A stretch of 64,000 bases of DNA from CAVVIG01 sp050249955 (GTDB lineage: Bacteria > Acidobacteriota > Vicinamibacteria > Vicinamibacterales > CAVVIG01), in contig JBFWPN010000007.1 in NCBI GenBank assembly GCA_050249955.1, positions 124,001-188,000 on the forward strand, read 5' to 3'. A program made the position numbers and the translations under genes. The number at the start of each line of letters is the position of its first letter. The stretch's first letter is position 1. This document shows, piece by piece, positions 1 through 8,249 of this stretch. The notes below the pieces were generated by a model. That model was not told the origin of the DNA and searched no databases. It saw nothing but the letters and a program-made list of their open reading frames with translations.

Positions 1-1
1 G

Positions 2-451
2 CCGTGCGACGGGACGGTGCTCACGCTGCACGTGCGCAACCGCGGCGCCGTGGTCCACGACAGCGACCTGCTGGCGGAGGTCATCTGCGCCGGCACGCCG
101 CTGCACGCCGAACTGCGGCTGCCCCAGCGCGGGCTGGCCCAGGTGCGCCCGGGCCAGCCGGTGAAGCTGATGTACGACGCCTTCCCCTACCAGCGCTATG
201 GCCTGCGGTACGCCACGGTCCGGTGGGTGAGCCCGGCGTCCTCCCCGGAGCAGGATGGGGCATTCCGCGCCTTCGCCGACCTCGACGCCGGCGACGCGAG
301 TGCCGGCGGGCTCGGTCCCGACGGTACGCGCACGCCGCTCGCACCCGGCATGGCCGGACGGGCGGCGGTCATCGTGGGCCGCCGATCGCTCCTCAGCTAC
401 GCGCTCGAACCGATCCGGCAGATCCGGGAGACCCTCGCCGTCGCCCGGTGA
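2..451 (+). CDS. HlyD-family periplasmic adaptor subunit, C-terminal part (5' end outside window)
   Basis: The reading frame is open from base 2, so the gene starts upstream of the window; GTG at 17 is probably internal. About 149 C-terminal residues are visible. The opening (PCDGTVLTLHVRNRGAVV) resembles the lipoyl/barrel-sandwich segment of HlyD adaptors, followed by a beta-barrel region (LRLPQRGLAQVRPGQPVKL) and the usual closing GMAGRAAVIVGRRSLLSY/ALEPI element. Such proteins link an inner-membrane ABC or bacteriocin exporter to an outer-membrane channel. The partner transporter should lie to the left, outside the window. It is convergent with the TerC gene, with only 3 nt between the two stop codons. 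The family call is firm; the substrate is unknown. Confidence 0.8.
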   Translation, partial: PCDGTVLTLHVRNRGAVVHDSDLLAEVICAGTPLHAELRLPQRGLAQVRPGQPVKLMYDAFPYQRYGLRYATVRWVSPASSPEQDGAFRAFADLDAGDASAGGLGPDGTRTPLAPGMAGRAAVIVGRRSLLSYALEPIRQIRETLAVAR

Positions 452-454
452 GGG

Positions 455-1444
455 TCAGGCCCGGAGCTCGGCCTCCGGGAGCGCGGGGCCCTTCGACCAC
501 CAGAGCGAGGCGGAGATGCTGGCCGCGAGCAGCAGGCCGATCACGCCGAGCGACCAGGTGATCGGGAACTTGCCGTCGAACAGGTCGTTCAGCCACACCA
601 TCTTCAGGCCGACGAACACGAGGATCAGCGCCAGCCCGTACTTGAGCAGGTGGAAGCGTTCCACCGCCCCGGCCAGCATGAAGTACATCGCCCGCAGGCC
701 GAGGATGGCGAAGACGTTCGAGGTGAATACGATCAGCGGCTCGCGCGAGACGGCGAAGATAGCCGGCACGGAGTCGACCGCGAAGATGATGTCGCTCATC
801 TCGAGCATGAGGAGCGCCACGAACAGCGGCGTCGCATGGCGCCGGCCGTCGATCTGCACGAAGAAGCGCTGCCCGTGCAGCGTGTTCGTGATCGGCACCA
901 GGCGCCGCAGCAGCCGCACCACCGGGTTCTTCTCGGGCTCCACCTTCCGGTCGGGCGCCCAGAGCATCTTCACGCCGGTCAGGATGAGGAAGGCGCCGAA
1001 GATCAGCACGATGACGTGGTACTGCATCAGCGCCGCCCCGGCCGCGATGAACGCCGCGCGGAACACCAGGGCGCCGATGATCCCGTAGAACAGCACGCGG
1101 TGCTGGTAGAGCGGCGGGATGCCGAAGTAGGCGAAGATCATCACGAAGACGAAGATGTTGTCGACGGCGAGCGACTTCTCGACGATGTAGCCGGCGAGGA
1201 ACTCGAGCCCGAGCTGGCGGCCCGCCTCGGCACCGAACCGGTACTCGGCATACAGGTGGAAGCCGTAGTTGAAGGCCAGCGCCAGCGCCACCCACACCAC
1301 GGACCAGCCGAGCGACTCACGGAAGGACACGACGTGCGCCTCGCGGTGGAACACCCCGAGGTCCACGGCCAGCAGCAACAGGACGAACGCGGTGAAGCCC
1401 GCGTAGAACCACCAGTACTCGGCGAACGGAAAGAAGAGGTCCAT
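455..1444 (-). CDS. TerC/Alx-family integral membrane protein
   Basis: 329 residues, the usual length for Alx/TerC proteins, with about nine hydrophobic segments. The two internally related TerC signatures are present: EKSLAVDNIFVF (around residues 88-99) and MSDIIFAVDSVPAIF (around 218-232), whose acidic residues lie inside membrane segments. E. coli Alx is induced at alkaline pH and is implicated in Mn2+ export; other TerC proteins are linked to tellurium resistance or metal loading of exoenzymes. The start follows the MDLFFPFAEYWWFY opening typical of the family. The gene lies 103 nt downstream of an NhaR-like regulator on the same strand, with a small dyad in the gap. I found no yybP-ykoY-like riboswitch there. 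Confidence 0.9.
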   Translation of the reverse strand: MDLFFPFAEYWWFYAGFTAFVLLLLAVDLGVFHREAHVVSFRESLGWSVVWVALALAFNYGFHLYAEYRFGAEAGRQLGLEFLAGYIVEKSLAVDNIFVFVMIFAYFGIPPLYQHRVLFYGIIGALVFRAAFIAAGAALMQYHVIVLIFGAFLILTGVKMLWAPDRKVEPEKNPVVRLLRRLVPITNTLHGQRFFVQIDGRRHATPLFVALLMLEMSDIIFAVDSVPAIFAVSREPLIVFTSNVFAILGLRAMYFMLAGAVERFHLLKYGLALILVFVGLKMVWLNDLFDGKFPITWSLGVIGLLLAASISASLWWSKGPALPEAELRA

Positions 1445-1503
1445 GCGATCGCACTCCCTTGCGACCGCACCAATGTATGGGCTGGAGCCGTATCGGTCGA
1501 CTA

Positions 1504-1521
1504 GATAGTTAGGATGCTATC
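1504..1521. promoter_or_regulatory. Short inverted repeat between nhaR and terC
   Basis: GATAG and CTATC arms are separated by 8 nt. The copies of TCGACTA flanking the dyad (about 1498-1504 and 1523-1529) add a direct repeat. The spacing resembles a LysR-type binding site, and the neighbouring gene encodes a LysR/NhaR protein, so it is a candidate NhaR operator for terC. No binding evidence is available from sequence alone. Confidence 0.35.
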
Positions 1522-1547
1522 CATCGACTAAAACTCTTGCGATGGCC

Positions 1548-2447
1548 TCAGCCGAAGAGGTCGGTCCTGGCGGCGTTGGTGATGGCCAGCACGCCGGGGT
1601 GCTTGAGCCGACGCTCCGCGGAGATCGCGTAGTACCGCTCGCGGACCGACTTCACGCGGCCTACGGCCTGCACCTTGTACTGCCGTACGATCTCGGGCTC
1701 GATGACCGCGGGCGACGGAAATGCCGCGGTGCCGGCCTGGCCGAACGCCTTCATCAATGCCGAGTCGTCGAACTCGCCGACGATGCGCGGGTGGAGGTCC
1801 TCGGCCTCGAACCACTGGTCGAGCGCCCTCCGGAGGGCCGTGGTGCGGGTGGGGAGCAGCAGCGGCGCGTCGTTCAGCGAATGCGGGAAGCGGCGGCGCA
1901 GCCGGGCGGCCAGCGGCCCGGCGGCAAAGAACGTGGTGTCGGACTCCCCCAGCAGGTGCCCGAAGACCTTGACGCGGATGTGCGCCGGTGGCGGCACGTC
2001 GGAGATGACGACGTCCACCTCGTGGGTGGCCAGGTCGGCCATCAGCGCCTCCGTGCTGTCTTCGCGGCATTCGAGGTGGATGGTCTGGTCGGAGGACAGC
2101 GCGGGTTGGAGCAGCCGGTGGACAATGAGCTTCGGCACGGCGTTGGCCACACCCACCGTGAGCTGCAGCGGCCGGCCCGGCGTGCGCCCCTTCAGCGTCT
2201 CGAGCAGCTCCCGGCCGATCCCGAAGATCTCGTCGGCGTACCGGTAGACCATGCGGCCGGTGTCGGTGAGCACCAGGCGGCGCCCCTGCCGGTCGAACAG
2301 CGGGTGCCCGAGCGAATCCTCGAGCAGCTTCACCTGCGCGCTCACGGTCGGCTGCGCCAGGCGGAGCTTCTCCGCCGCACGCGACACGCCCCCCTCGCGC
2401 ACCACGGTCCAGAAGTACAGCAGGTGGTGATAGTTGAGCCACTCCAT
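1548..2447 (-). CDS. nhaR: LysR-family transcriptional activator, NhaR type
   Basis: 299 residues. The N-terminus (MEWLNYHHLLYFWTVVREGG, then AQPTVSAQVKLLED) is the characteristic NhaR winged helix-turn-helix and differs from generic LysR proteins. The rest is a LysR substrate-binding domain with a C-terminal AITNAARTDLF typical of NhaR. In enterobacteria NhaR senses Na+ and alkaline pH and activates the Na+/H+ antiporter gene nhaA. No nhaA is present here. The next gene on the same strand is a TerC/Alx protein, itself an alkaline-response gene in E. coli, so terC is the likely local target. The start is ATG at 2447; no longer start is credible. Confidence 0.85.
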   Translation of the reverse strand: MEWLNYHHLLYFWTVVREGGVSRAAEKLRLAQPTVSAQVKLLEDSLGHPLFDRQGRRLVLTDTGRMVYRYADEIFGIGRELLETLKGRTPGRPLQLTVGVANAVPKLIVHRLLQPALSSDQTIHLECREDSTEALMADLATHEVDVVISDVPPPAHIRVKVFGHLLGESDTTFFAAGPLAARLRRRFPHSLNDAPLLLPTRTTALRRALDQWFEAEDLHPRIVGEFDDSALMKAFGQAGTAAFPSPAVIEPEIVRQYKVQAVGRVKSVRERYYAISAERRLKHPGVLAITNAARTDLFG

Positions 2448-2528
2448 AGCTGACGACTATAGCAGATGGCGCACGCACCTATTTGTCTATGCCTTGACGC
2501 GCCGTGCCAGGCGCGCGAGAGCCCGCGG

Positions 2529-4043
2529 TCAGGCGGCTGGCAGGAGCAGCCGGAAGCGCGTGCCGACGCCCGGGGTGCTGTCCACGCGCATGGCCCCGCC
2601 CGACTGGCGCACGAACGCGTGGACCATGGAGACGCCCAGCCCGGTGCCCTCCTGACCGGGCCGCGTGGTGAAGAACGGCTCGCCCACGCGCTCGAGCACC
2701 TCGGGCGTCATGCCCACGCCGGTGTCGCTGACCAGCAGTGAGGCATAGCGGCCGGCGGGCAGCGAGAACTCGGCGGCCTTCCTCGGCCCCAGCCTCACGT
2801 CGTCCACCGTGATGGTGAGCCGCCCCCCGTCGCGCATGGCGGCCCGCGCGTCTACCGCCAGGTTGATGAGGGCCGCGTCCAGTTCTCCGGGGTCGACGTT
2901 CACCGCTGGCCTCGCCGCCACTTCCACGTCGACCTGGCTGGCGGGACCGACCACGTAGGCGAGCAGGGGACGGAGCTCCTCGATCGATGCGGCCAGGCAC
3001 AGCTCACGGCGCTCCGCCGGTTGCTGCCGCGCCAGTGCCAGCAGCCGTCTGGCGAGCCGCTCGCCACGCATTGCCGCATCCAGCGCCTGGGCAAGGCTGT
3101 CGCTCGCGGGCGACTCGGGCCCCACCGCCAGCGCCGCGAGGTCCAGGTGCCCGACGATCACCCCGAGCACGTTGTTGAAGTCGTGCGCCAGCCCACCGGT
3201 CATGTGGCCGATGGCATCGAGCGTGTCCTGCCGGCGGGCGGCCGCCTCCGACACCTTGCGCAGCGTGATGTCCTGCGCCACGCCGATGTAGCGGGTCACC
3301 TGGCCGTAGGCGTTGCGGACCGGGTACCCGCGGTCCCAGACCCAGGCCACCGAACCGTCCGGCCTCTCGATGCGGTACTCGTGATCGAAGGGCAGCCCGT
3401 CGCGCTGGACGACGAGGTCGTCCACCACGCGCGCGCGGTCGGCGGGGTGGATCGCGTCGATGAACGACTTCGGGTTCTCGTAGAGCGACGCGCAGGAGCG
3501 GCCCCACACCCGCTCGTAGGCAGGGCTGATGTAGAGCATGCGCGTGATGCTCGCGTCCGCAATCCAGAACACCTCGTCAATGGTCTCGGTGAGGTCGGTG
3601 ATGAGCGAGCGGGCCTCCTGGAGGGCCTGGGCCTGCGCCGTGGACACCCGCCCGAGTTCCCGGATCTCCCGGCGGAGTTCGTGCTCGGTACGGTCCCGCT
3701 CCGTGAGGTCGCGGACCAGGACGTCGAACATCGCGGACTCGCGGGGAGACGGCGGTGGCACCCGCCAGATCGAGCACTCGGCGGCGAACGTGGCGCCACC
3801 GGGCCGCGTGGCCGTGACCGCCAGGGTGTGCACGACACCGTGCGGCTCGCCGGCCAGGTACTGGATGACGTTCGCGCAGGCACTGTGCTGGCGTTCGTCG
3901 AGCAGGTCGCAGAGCGGGTGGCCCACCACCTGGCCGCGGAGCCGCGCGAACATCGCGCTGGCCGAGTCGGGCCACGTGGCCACCCGGCCGGCCTCGTCGA
4001 GGCGGATGATCGTGCTCGCCGGGGCGGGCAGTACGCCAGGCAT
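2529..4043 (-). CDS. PAS-domain sensor histidine kinase (soluble, orphan)
   Basis: 504 residues from ATG at 4043 (MPGVLPAPAS). The reading frame stays open much further upstream, but that stretch is antisense-like read-through across the CotH gene. A divergent N-terminal PAS-like region (about 1-140) is followed by a canonical PAS/PAC fold (about 170-290, including RYIGVAQDIT). The H box is GHMTGGLAHDFNNVLG, and the ATPase has DTGVGM and GTGLGVS glycine boxes. No membrane segment, receiver domain or adjacent response regulator is seen, so it is a cytosolic orphan. The N box reads INLAVDARAAM where NLxxNARDAM is expected: the Mg2+-coordinating Asn is Asp. That may impair autokinase activity. 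It lies 62 nt downstream of the CotH gene. Confidence 0.85.
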   Translation of the reverse strand: MPGVLPAPASTIIRLDEAGRVATWPDSASAMFARLRGQVVGHPLCDLLDERQHSACANVIQYLAGEPHGVVHTLAVTATRPGGATFAAECSIWRVPPPSPRESAMFDVLVRDLTERDRTEHELRREIRELGRVSTAQAQALQEARSLITDLTETIDEVFWIADASITRMLYISPAYERVWGRSCASLYENPKSFIDAIHPADRARVVDDLVVQRDGLPFDHEYRIERPDGSVAWVWDRGYPVRNAYGQVTRYIGVAQDITLRKVSEAAARRQDTLDAIGHMTGGLAHDFNNVLGVIVGHLDLAALAVGPESPASDSLAQALDAAMRGERLARRLLALARQQPAERRELCLAASIEELRPLLAYVVGPASQVDVEVAARPAVNVDPGELDAALINLAVDARAAMRDGGRLTITVDDVRLGPRKAAEFSLPAGRYASLLVSDTGVGMTPEVLERVGEPFFTTRPGQEGTGLGVSMVHAFVRQSGGAMRVDSTPGVGTRFRLLLPAA

Positions 4044-4105
4044 CAGGAAAGACAGCGTAGCAGAGGCGTCAGGTGCCCGGCGCCCCGTGCGCGCGGAAGC
4101 GCCGG

Positions 4106-5386
4106 TCAGCGGCGTGCCGCCGCGACCTGGGCGCGCACCTGCGCGCTGCGACCGCGCGCAAACTCGAGCAACCCCTGCACGGCATTCTCGAAGTCGTCGT
4201 TGCTGTACGGCTTCTGGGTGTCGGCGCGGGCCGCATCGCGCACCTGCGCATACTCCCGCTGTATCTCCTGCTCCAGCCACCCGCCCTCGGACACCGATGT
4301 CGCGATGGCATCGAGGGTGTCGAGGTAGAGCGCATACAGCTCGGGATAGGACAGCATGCGCGAGACCAGACGGTTCCGCTGCTCCTCTGGCACGTCGGTC
4401 AGGTTGTGGAAGACCGACGAGTCGACCGGCGCCTTGAACGCTTCGCTCTTGTCCCAGGGGATCATCTGGAACCGTTTCTGGTTGTTGTAGCGGTAGACGT
4501 AGAAATTGTTGACCCCGTAGTTGCCGATGAAGCCGTCGTAGTCGCCGATGAACACCTCGACGGCGACATGGCGGAGGAGGGCCGGCAGATCGATGAACTC
4601 TCCGACGGCCGACTGGAACGCCGCCGTCGACGACTGGTTCGCCGCCTGCACCCATTGCACGACGAACTCCGGGCGCGGATTGGTCTCGTTGGTCTCCGGC
4701 TTGAAGGGCAGCGGCACGTACGCGGCCGGATCCGGTCCCTTGTCCTCGAAGTAGTAGGGGATGCCGTCGACCGGGTAGTCGTACTTGAACAGGTAACCGC
4801 TGTCCTCGCCCAGGTTCCGCTGCAGGAAGTCCTTGTCCACCGACTCGACGATCGTGAAGAGCCCGACGTACTCGTCGTTCACGAACATCTTCGCGTGCGT
4901 CTCCCGCGGTGCCTCGGCACCCATCCGGCGGAAGATCAGCATGCTGAGCCGCTCGTGGAGCTGGGTCATGTCCTGCGTGTTGTTGCGCAGCACGAACGAC
5001 TTCAGCCCGAGGAACCGCTGGCCACTGGTGTACCGGTCGAAGTCCACCCGCAGGCCGGGCTTGACGCCGCTCCGGCTGCCGGTCCCGCGCGACCGGATGC
5101 CGACGTTCCGCACCTTCTGCCCCCGCCACTCGAAGTCGCACGGGTAGTACTCGTTGGACAGGTAGTTGTCCTTCAGCGTCTGCCAGTCCTTCGAGTTGAT
5201 GGTGAAGCGGATCTCCTGCAGCGCCGAGTCATCGAAGAACGCATCGGCGCTGCTGTTGCCGGTGCCGCCCGACGGCCCGGAGCCGAACCCGAGCAGCGGC
5301 TCGACACGCGGGAGCTGCTGCGCGGAGGCCGGGGCGACGCCGGCCAGCGCGGCGATCAGGACGCCCAGGATCGCGAAGGCCCTCAT
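4106..5386 (-). CDS. CotH-kinase family secreted protein
   Basis: 426 residues. A signal peptide (MRAFAILGVLIAALAGVAPASA) is followed by a CotH domain. Visible signatures are FTINSKDWQTL near the start, RNVGIRSRGTGSRSG, DFDRYTSGQRFLGLKSFVLRN, and the catalytic segment VFIGDYDGFIGNYGVNNFYVYRY with downstream FQMIPWDKSEAF, where the Asp of WD is the expected metal-binding residue. Bacillus CotH phosphorylates spore-coat proteins; many non-spore bacteria carry exported relatives of unknown target. The ATG overlaps the TGA of the upstream lipoprotein gene (ATGA), indicating co-translation, so that protein is a candidate partner or substrate. Confidence 0.85.
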   Translation of the reverse strand: MRAFAILGVLIAALAGVAPASAQQLPRVEPLLGFGSGPSGGTGNSSADAFFDDSALQEIRFTINSKDWQTLKDNYLSNEYYPCDFEWRGQKVRNVGIRSRGTGSRSGVKPGLRVDFDRYTSGQRFLGLKSFVLRNNTQDMTQLHERLSMLIFRRMGAEAPRETHAKMFVNDEYVGLFTIVESVDKDFLQRNLGEDSGYLFKYDYPVDGIPYYFEDKGPDPAAYVPLPFKPETNETNPRPEFVVQWVQAANQSSTAAFQSAVGEFIDLPALLRHVAVEVFIGDYDGFIGNYGVNNFYVYRYNNQKRFQMIPWDKSEAFKAPVDSSVFHNLTDVPEEQRNRLVSRMLSYPELYALYLDTLDAIATSVSEGGWLEQEIQREYAQVRDAARADTQKPYSNDDFENAVQGLLEFARGRSAQVRAQVAAARR

Positions 5387-5865
5387 TGCCGGCTCAGGGT
5401 GACGGTGCCGGACGAAATGGCGCCCGTGCACGAGTTCGTTCCCGTGTAGCTGCCGCTCAGTGACGCGCCCGACACGCTGCCGGTGCCCGAGGCGGAGGCC
5501 GAACAGCTGGTGAAGGATCCGTCCGCTCCGCCCGCCGGGACCGCGAGCGCGAAGGAGACGCTCGACCCGGACAGCGTGCCCGACACCGTACCCGACGCCT
5601 TCGTGCCCGTGCCGTTGTCGGTGAGGCTCAGCGTGCCGGAGAAGGCGCTCCCCGACTGCGTGATGGACCATGACATCAGCCCCGATCCCGACGAATCGGT
5701 GGCCGTACCCGACCACGATCCGCTCACGGTCGCGGGCGTGCTGGTGGACGGTGTGGTGCTGGGGGTCGTCGGCGCGCTGCTGGCGCCGCCGCTGCACGCA
5801 GCCGCGGCCACAGCCGACCACAGCGCCAGGCCCGCGAGGACGCCGGAAAGCCGGGAGTCGATCAT
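5383..5865 (-). CDS. Small Ser/Thr/Gly-rich exported lipoprotein
   Basis: 160 residues from ATG at 5865. The N-terminus MIDSRLSGVLAGLALWSAVAAAACSGG carries a lipobox (AAAC), then a Thr/Ser/Pro linker (TTPSTTPSTSTPATVSG) and a domain of about 115 residues made of short beta-strand-like repeats (SGSWSGTATDSSGSG, GTLSLTDNGTG, SGSYTGTNSC). This resembles lipocalin-like or META-like small beta-barrels, but I cannot name a family. It is very rich in Ser, Thr and Gly and overlaps the CotH-kinase start by 4 nt. Because CotH kinases phosphorylate Ser-rich surface proteins, this lipoprotein is a plausible substrate (inference). Confidence 0.75.
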   Translation of the reverse strand: MIDSRLSGVLAGLALWSAVAAAACSGGASSAPTTPSTTPSTSTPATVSGSWSGTATDSSGSGLMSWSITQSGSAFSGTLSLTDNGTGTKASGTVSGTLSGSSVSFALAVPAGGADGSFTSCSASASGTGSVSGASLSGSYTGTNSCTGAISSGTVTLSRQ

Positions 5866-5925
5866 CGTGGAAACTTCGCGGATTCTAGCATGCCCGCGTT
5901 CGATAGACTTGCAGCGGGAGACCTC

Positions 5926-6594
5926 ATGAAACCCTGCGACTGCGTGGAGCGCCACGCCCGTCGGCGCGTGGTCCTCACCGGTGGCCCGGGCGCCGGCAAG
6001 ACCGCAGTGCTCGAGTTGATACGCCTGTTCTTCTGCGAGCACGTCAGGACGCTGCCGGAATCGGCCGGCATCATCTTCGGTGGCCGCTTCCCGCGCAATC
6101 ACCGCGACCTCGTCCAGCAGGCGGCCCAGCGCGCGATCTACCACGTCCAGCGGGAACTCGAGTCGACGGCCGACGCCGACAACGCGGCGGTCGTCCTGTG
6201 CGACCGCGGCACCATCGATGGCTCCGCCTACTGGAGGGGCGACGGGGACCTGTTCACGTCGGTGGGGACCACCCGGGAGGTGGAGCTTGCCCGCTACGAC
6301 ACGGTCATCCACCTGCGGACGCCGACATCGGCCCACGCCTACAACCGCGACAACCCGCTCCGGACCGAGTCGCTCGAGGAGGCGGCCGTCATCGACGCGC
6401 GCATCCTCACGCAGTGGAGCGGCCATCCTCGACGCTTCATCGTGGCGGCGACCGAGGACTTCCTGAGCAAGGCATCCCACGTGCTGAAGCTCCTGCGCGA
6501 CGAGGTGCCCCCCTGCTGCCGGCACCACGTGCGCACCTTCCTCTGGGACGGCGACGCCAATGTGATGTCGGCGCCGCCTGGAGTGCACCCGTGA
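5926..6594 (+). CDS. AAA/P-loop ATPase of the AAA_28 (Ttd14-like) family
   Basis: 222 residues from ATG at 5926, chosen because GGGAG lies 7 nt upstream; an in-frame ATG at 5890 lacks a good site. The Walker A is GGPGAGKT at residues 19-26. A Walker B/lid-like segment (AAVVLCDRGTIDGSAYW) and SAHAYNRDNPLRTES follow, as in NadR/kinase-like AAA_28 proteins whose substrates are mostly unknown. The C-terminus has a CCRHH cluster. It is transcribed divergently from the lipoprotein/CotH operon across 60 nt and overlaps the next gene by 4 nt (GTGA). Confidence 0.75.
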   Translation: MKPCDCVERHARRRVVLTGGPGAGKTAVLELIRLFFCEHVRTLPESAGIIFGGRFPRNHRDLVQQAAQRAIYHVQRELESTADADNAAVVLCDRGTIDGSAYWRGDGDLFTSVGTTREVELARYDTVIHLRTPTSAHAYNRDNPLRTESLEEAAVIDARILTQWSGHPRRFIVAATEDFLSKASHVLKLLRDEVPPCCRHHVRTFLWDGDANVMSAPPGVHP

Positions 6595-6971
6595 CCGTCG
6601 GCAGGATCGGCCACAGGCTCCTCTTCGCCACCACGCTCGTCATCATCGGTGCCTGGCCACCGGCCGAGGGCCGCAGCCTGCTCATGAAGGGGATCAACTG
6701 GGCGGTCGACCCCGGCAACCGGCTGCCGGTGCTCCCCCCGCAACTGGGCTTCGGCCTCAGCGACGACGTGGCGGCGGTGGAGTTGCGGGATGCGATGGTG
6801 CGGCGCTATGACGAGGCCTATGACCGCGATGCCCTGACGCGGCGCCGCCTGGAACTGAAGGTGGCACGCGACCCGTTCGAGCCGACCACGACCCGCCAGC
6901 TGCTGCTGGTGCTGGGCGCAGTTGTCGCGTTCTCGGTGGTGAGGACGGGAAACGGGAAAGGCGGGAACTGA
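6591..6971 (+). CDS. Small hypothetical protein with N- and C-terminal hydrophobic segments
   Basis: 126 residues, starting at a GTG that overlaps the ATPase stop codon (GTGA), which decides the start. The N-terminus (TVGRIGHRLLFATTLVIIGAWPPAEG) looks like a signal peptide or anchor. A polar region rich in Arg and Asp follows (AMVRRYDEAYDRDALTRRRLELK), and a second hydrophobic stretch (LLLVLGAVVAFSVVRTG) sits near the C-terminus. No family is recognised. Tight coupling to the AAA_28 ATPase suggests the two products work together at the membrane (inference). Confidence 0.55.
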   Translation: MTVGRIGHRLLFATTLVIIGAWPPAEGRSLLMKGINWAVDPGNRLPVLPPQLGFGLSDDVAAVELRDAMVRRYDEAYDRDALTRRRLELKVARDPFEPTTTRQLLLVLGAVVAFSVVRTGNGKGGN

Positions 6972-7041
6972 GCGGGGGATCCGGTCGCCGGATGGGAGTC
7001 GATCCCACCCGGCTCAGGACATTGCAGATGGCTGATTGGGG

Positions 7042-7075
7042 TCCGAAGTCCTGACTTCTGGGTTCTGACTTCGGA
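7042..7075. repeat. Heptanucleotide tandem repeat forming a 9-bp inverted repeat
   Basis: Three consecutive 7-nt units (TGACTTC, TGGGTTC, TGACTTC at 7052-7072) are bounded by perfect inverted arms TCCGAAGTC (7042-7050) and GACTTCGGA (7067-7075). It lies in the 111-nt gap between convergent genes. A related heptad array occurs at 22143-22167, again directly after a gene end. The arms could form a hairpin at the ends of both transcripts, but there is no T-tract. Confidence 0.6.
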
Positions 7076-7082
7076 ACACCCG

Positions 7083-8201
7083 CTACTGTCCGATCGTGAT
7101 CTTCTCGACCGTCCAGGTCGAGCAGTCGCCCTTGTAGAGCACCGTCTCGGACTCGCAGTGCAGTTCGTGCACGAGGCAGCCGTTCTGGCCGTGGTCGCGG
7201 GTGGTCTGCGCCCAGCCGAGGAGCTTGCCCTCGAGGTCGAACTTGTAGATCTTGCCGTTGCCGTCGCCGGTGAACAGGTACTGCGTCGCGCCCGGCGAGA
7301 TGCAGGCGGACCAGGGCGCGCCCATGCCCTCGATGATGCGGAGCCGCTTCAGGTCCGGGTCGTAGACCTGGACGCGACGGTTGCCGCGGTCGGCCACGTA
7401 GATGTTGCCCTGCGCGTCGGCGGCGATGCCGTGCGGGGTGTTGAACTGATCGGGCTGGTTGCCGCGCTCGCCGATCGCCTTCACCCAGTTACCCTTCGCG
7501 TCGAACTTGGCCACGCGGGAGTTGTTGTAGCCGTCGGACACGAAGATGTTGCCGTTGGTGTCCCAGGTCACGTCGGTCGGACGGTTGAACACCCACGGAC
7601 GGGCGGGCGGCGTGTCCTCGAGGTGGCGGCCCTCCTCGACGAAGCGCTCCAGCCAGTCGAGCGGCTCTTCCTTGCGGCCGAGCACCATCTCCACGCTCGC
7701 GTCCGGGCGGAACTTGACGATCATGTTCGCGCCTTCGTCGGTCATCCACACGTTGTCGTTCTTGTCGATACGGACCGTGTGCGCGAAGCCCGACGCGTAG
7801 TTGTTCGGACCCCACTCCTTGATGAACCTCAGGTTCTGGTCGAACTCGAACAGCATCGACGCGGCGCTGCCCTTGACGGTGGCCGTCTTGCCGGTGCGGC
7901 TGAACACGAACAGGTGACCCTGCGAGTTCTTCGCCACGCCGACCGTCTCACCGATGGTCTGGCCCGGCACCGTCAGCTTCAGGACCTCTTCGGTGACCTT
8001 CAGCTGCGGGGTGTTCTTCTCCAGCTCGGCCTGCTTCGCCTGCTGCTCAGCAGTTCCTGCCAGGCCGCCGCCTGCGGGAGCAGCCGGAGCCGCAGCTTCC
8101 TTCTGCTCGCCGGCGGGGGCTGCCTGCTGGCTCGCCTGCTGCTGTGCGCACGCGGCAATGCCAACCGACATCGCCAGTGCCAGAATGACGCGCATCTTCA
8201 T
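7083..8201 (-). CDS. NHL-repeat (six-bladed propeller) lipoprotein
   Basis: 372 residues from the ATG at 8201, preceded by GAGGAGA at a good distance. The lipoprotein signal MKMRVILALAMSVGIAAC is followed by a Gln/Ala-rich linker to about residue 60 and then NHL-type blades with repeated phrases such as DKNDNVWMTDEGANMIVKF, DTNGNIFVSDGYNNSRVAKFDAKG and DAQGNIYVADRGNRRVQVYD. The fold resembles the peptidyl-alpha-hydroxyglycine lyase/NHL propeller. Such lipoproteins occur in many copies in Acidobacteria, with unknown ligand or enzymatic role. The distantly similar gene at 62258 has the same architecture. Transcribed alone; a TATACT -10-like element lies about 50 nt upstream. Confidence 0.85.
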   Translation of the reverse strand: MKMRVILALAMSVGIAACAQQQASQQAAPAGEQKEAAAPAAPAGGGLAGTAEQQAKQAELEKNTPQLKVTEEVLKLTVPGQTIGETVGVAKNSQGHLFVFSRTGKTATVKGSAASMLFEFDQNLRFIKEWGPNNYASGFAHTVRIDKNDNVWMTDEGANMIVKFRPDASVEMVLGRKEEPLDWLERFVEEGRHLEDTPPARPWVFNRPTDVTWDTNGNIFVSDGYNNSRVAKFDAKGNWVKAIGERGNQPDQFNTPHGIAADAQGNIYVADRGNRRVQVYDPDLKRLRIIEGMGAPWSACISPGATQYLFTGDGNGKIYKFDLEGKLLGWAQTTRDHGQNGCLVHELHCESETVLYKGDCSTWTVEKITIGQ

Positions 8202-8249
8202 GTAACGATCTCCTCGCAATCTCGCTCCGAATCAACTCGGTGCCGCGAG

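Noticed and set aside
1445..1547. Possible yybP-ykoY (Mn2+) riboswitch before the TerC/Alx gene
   Set aside because: The expected conserved core and paired helices are not visible in the 103-nt gap; only a small dyad is present.
4044..5141. An 870-residue open frame (2529-5141) that would add ~366 residues to the PAS kinase
   Set aside because: The extra part is out of frame with, but on the same strand as, the well-supported CotH gene and shows no domain; it is Arg/Gly-rich shadow sequence.
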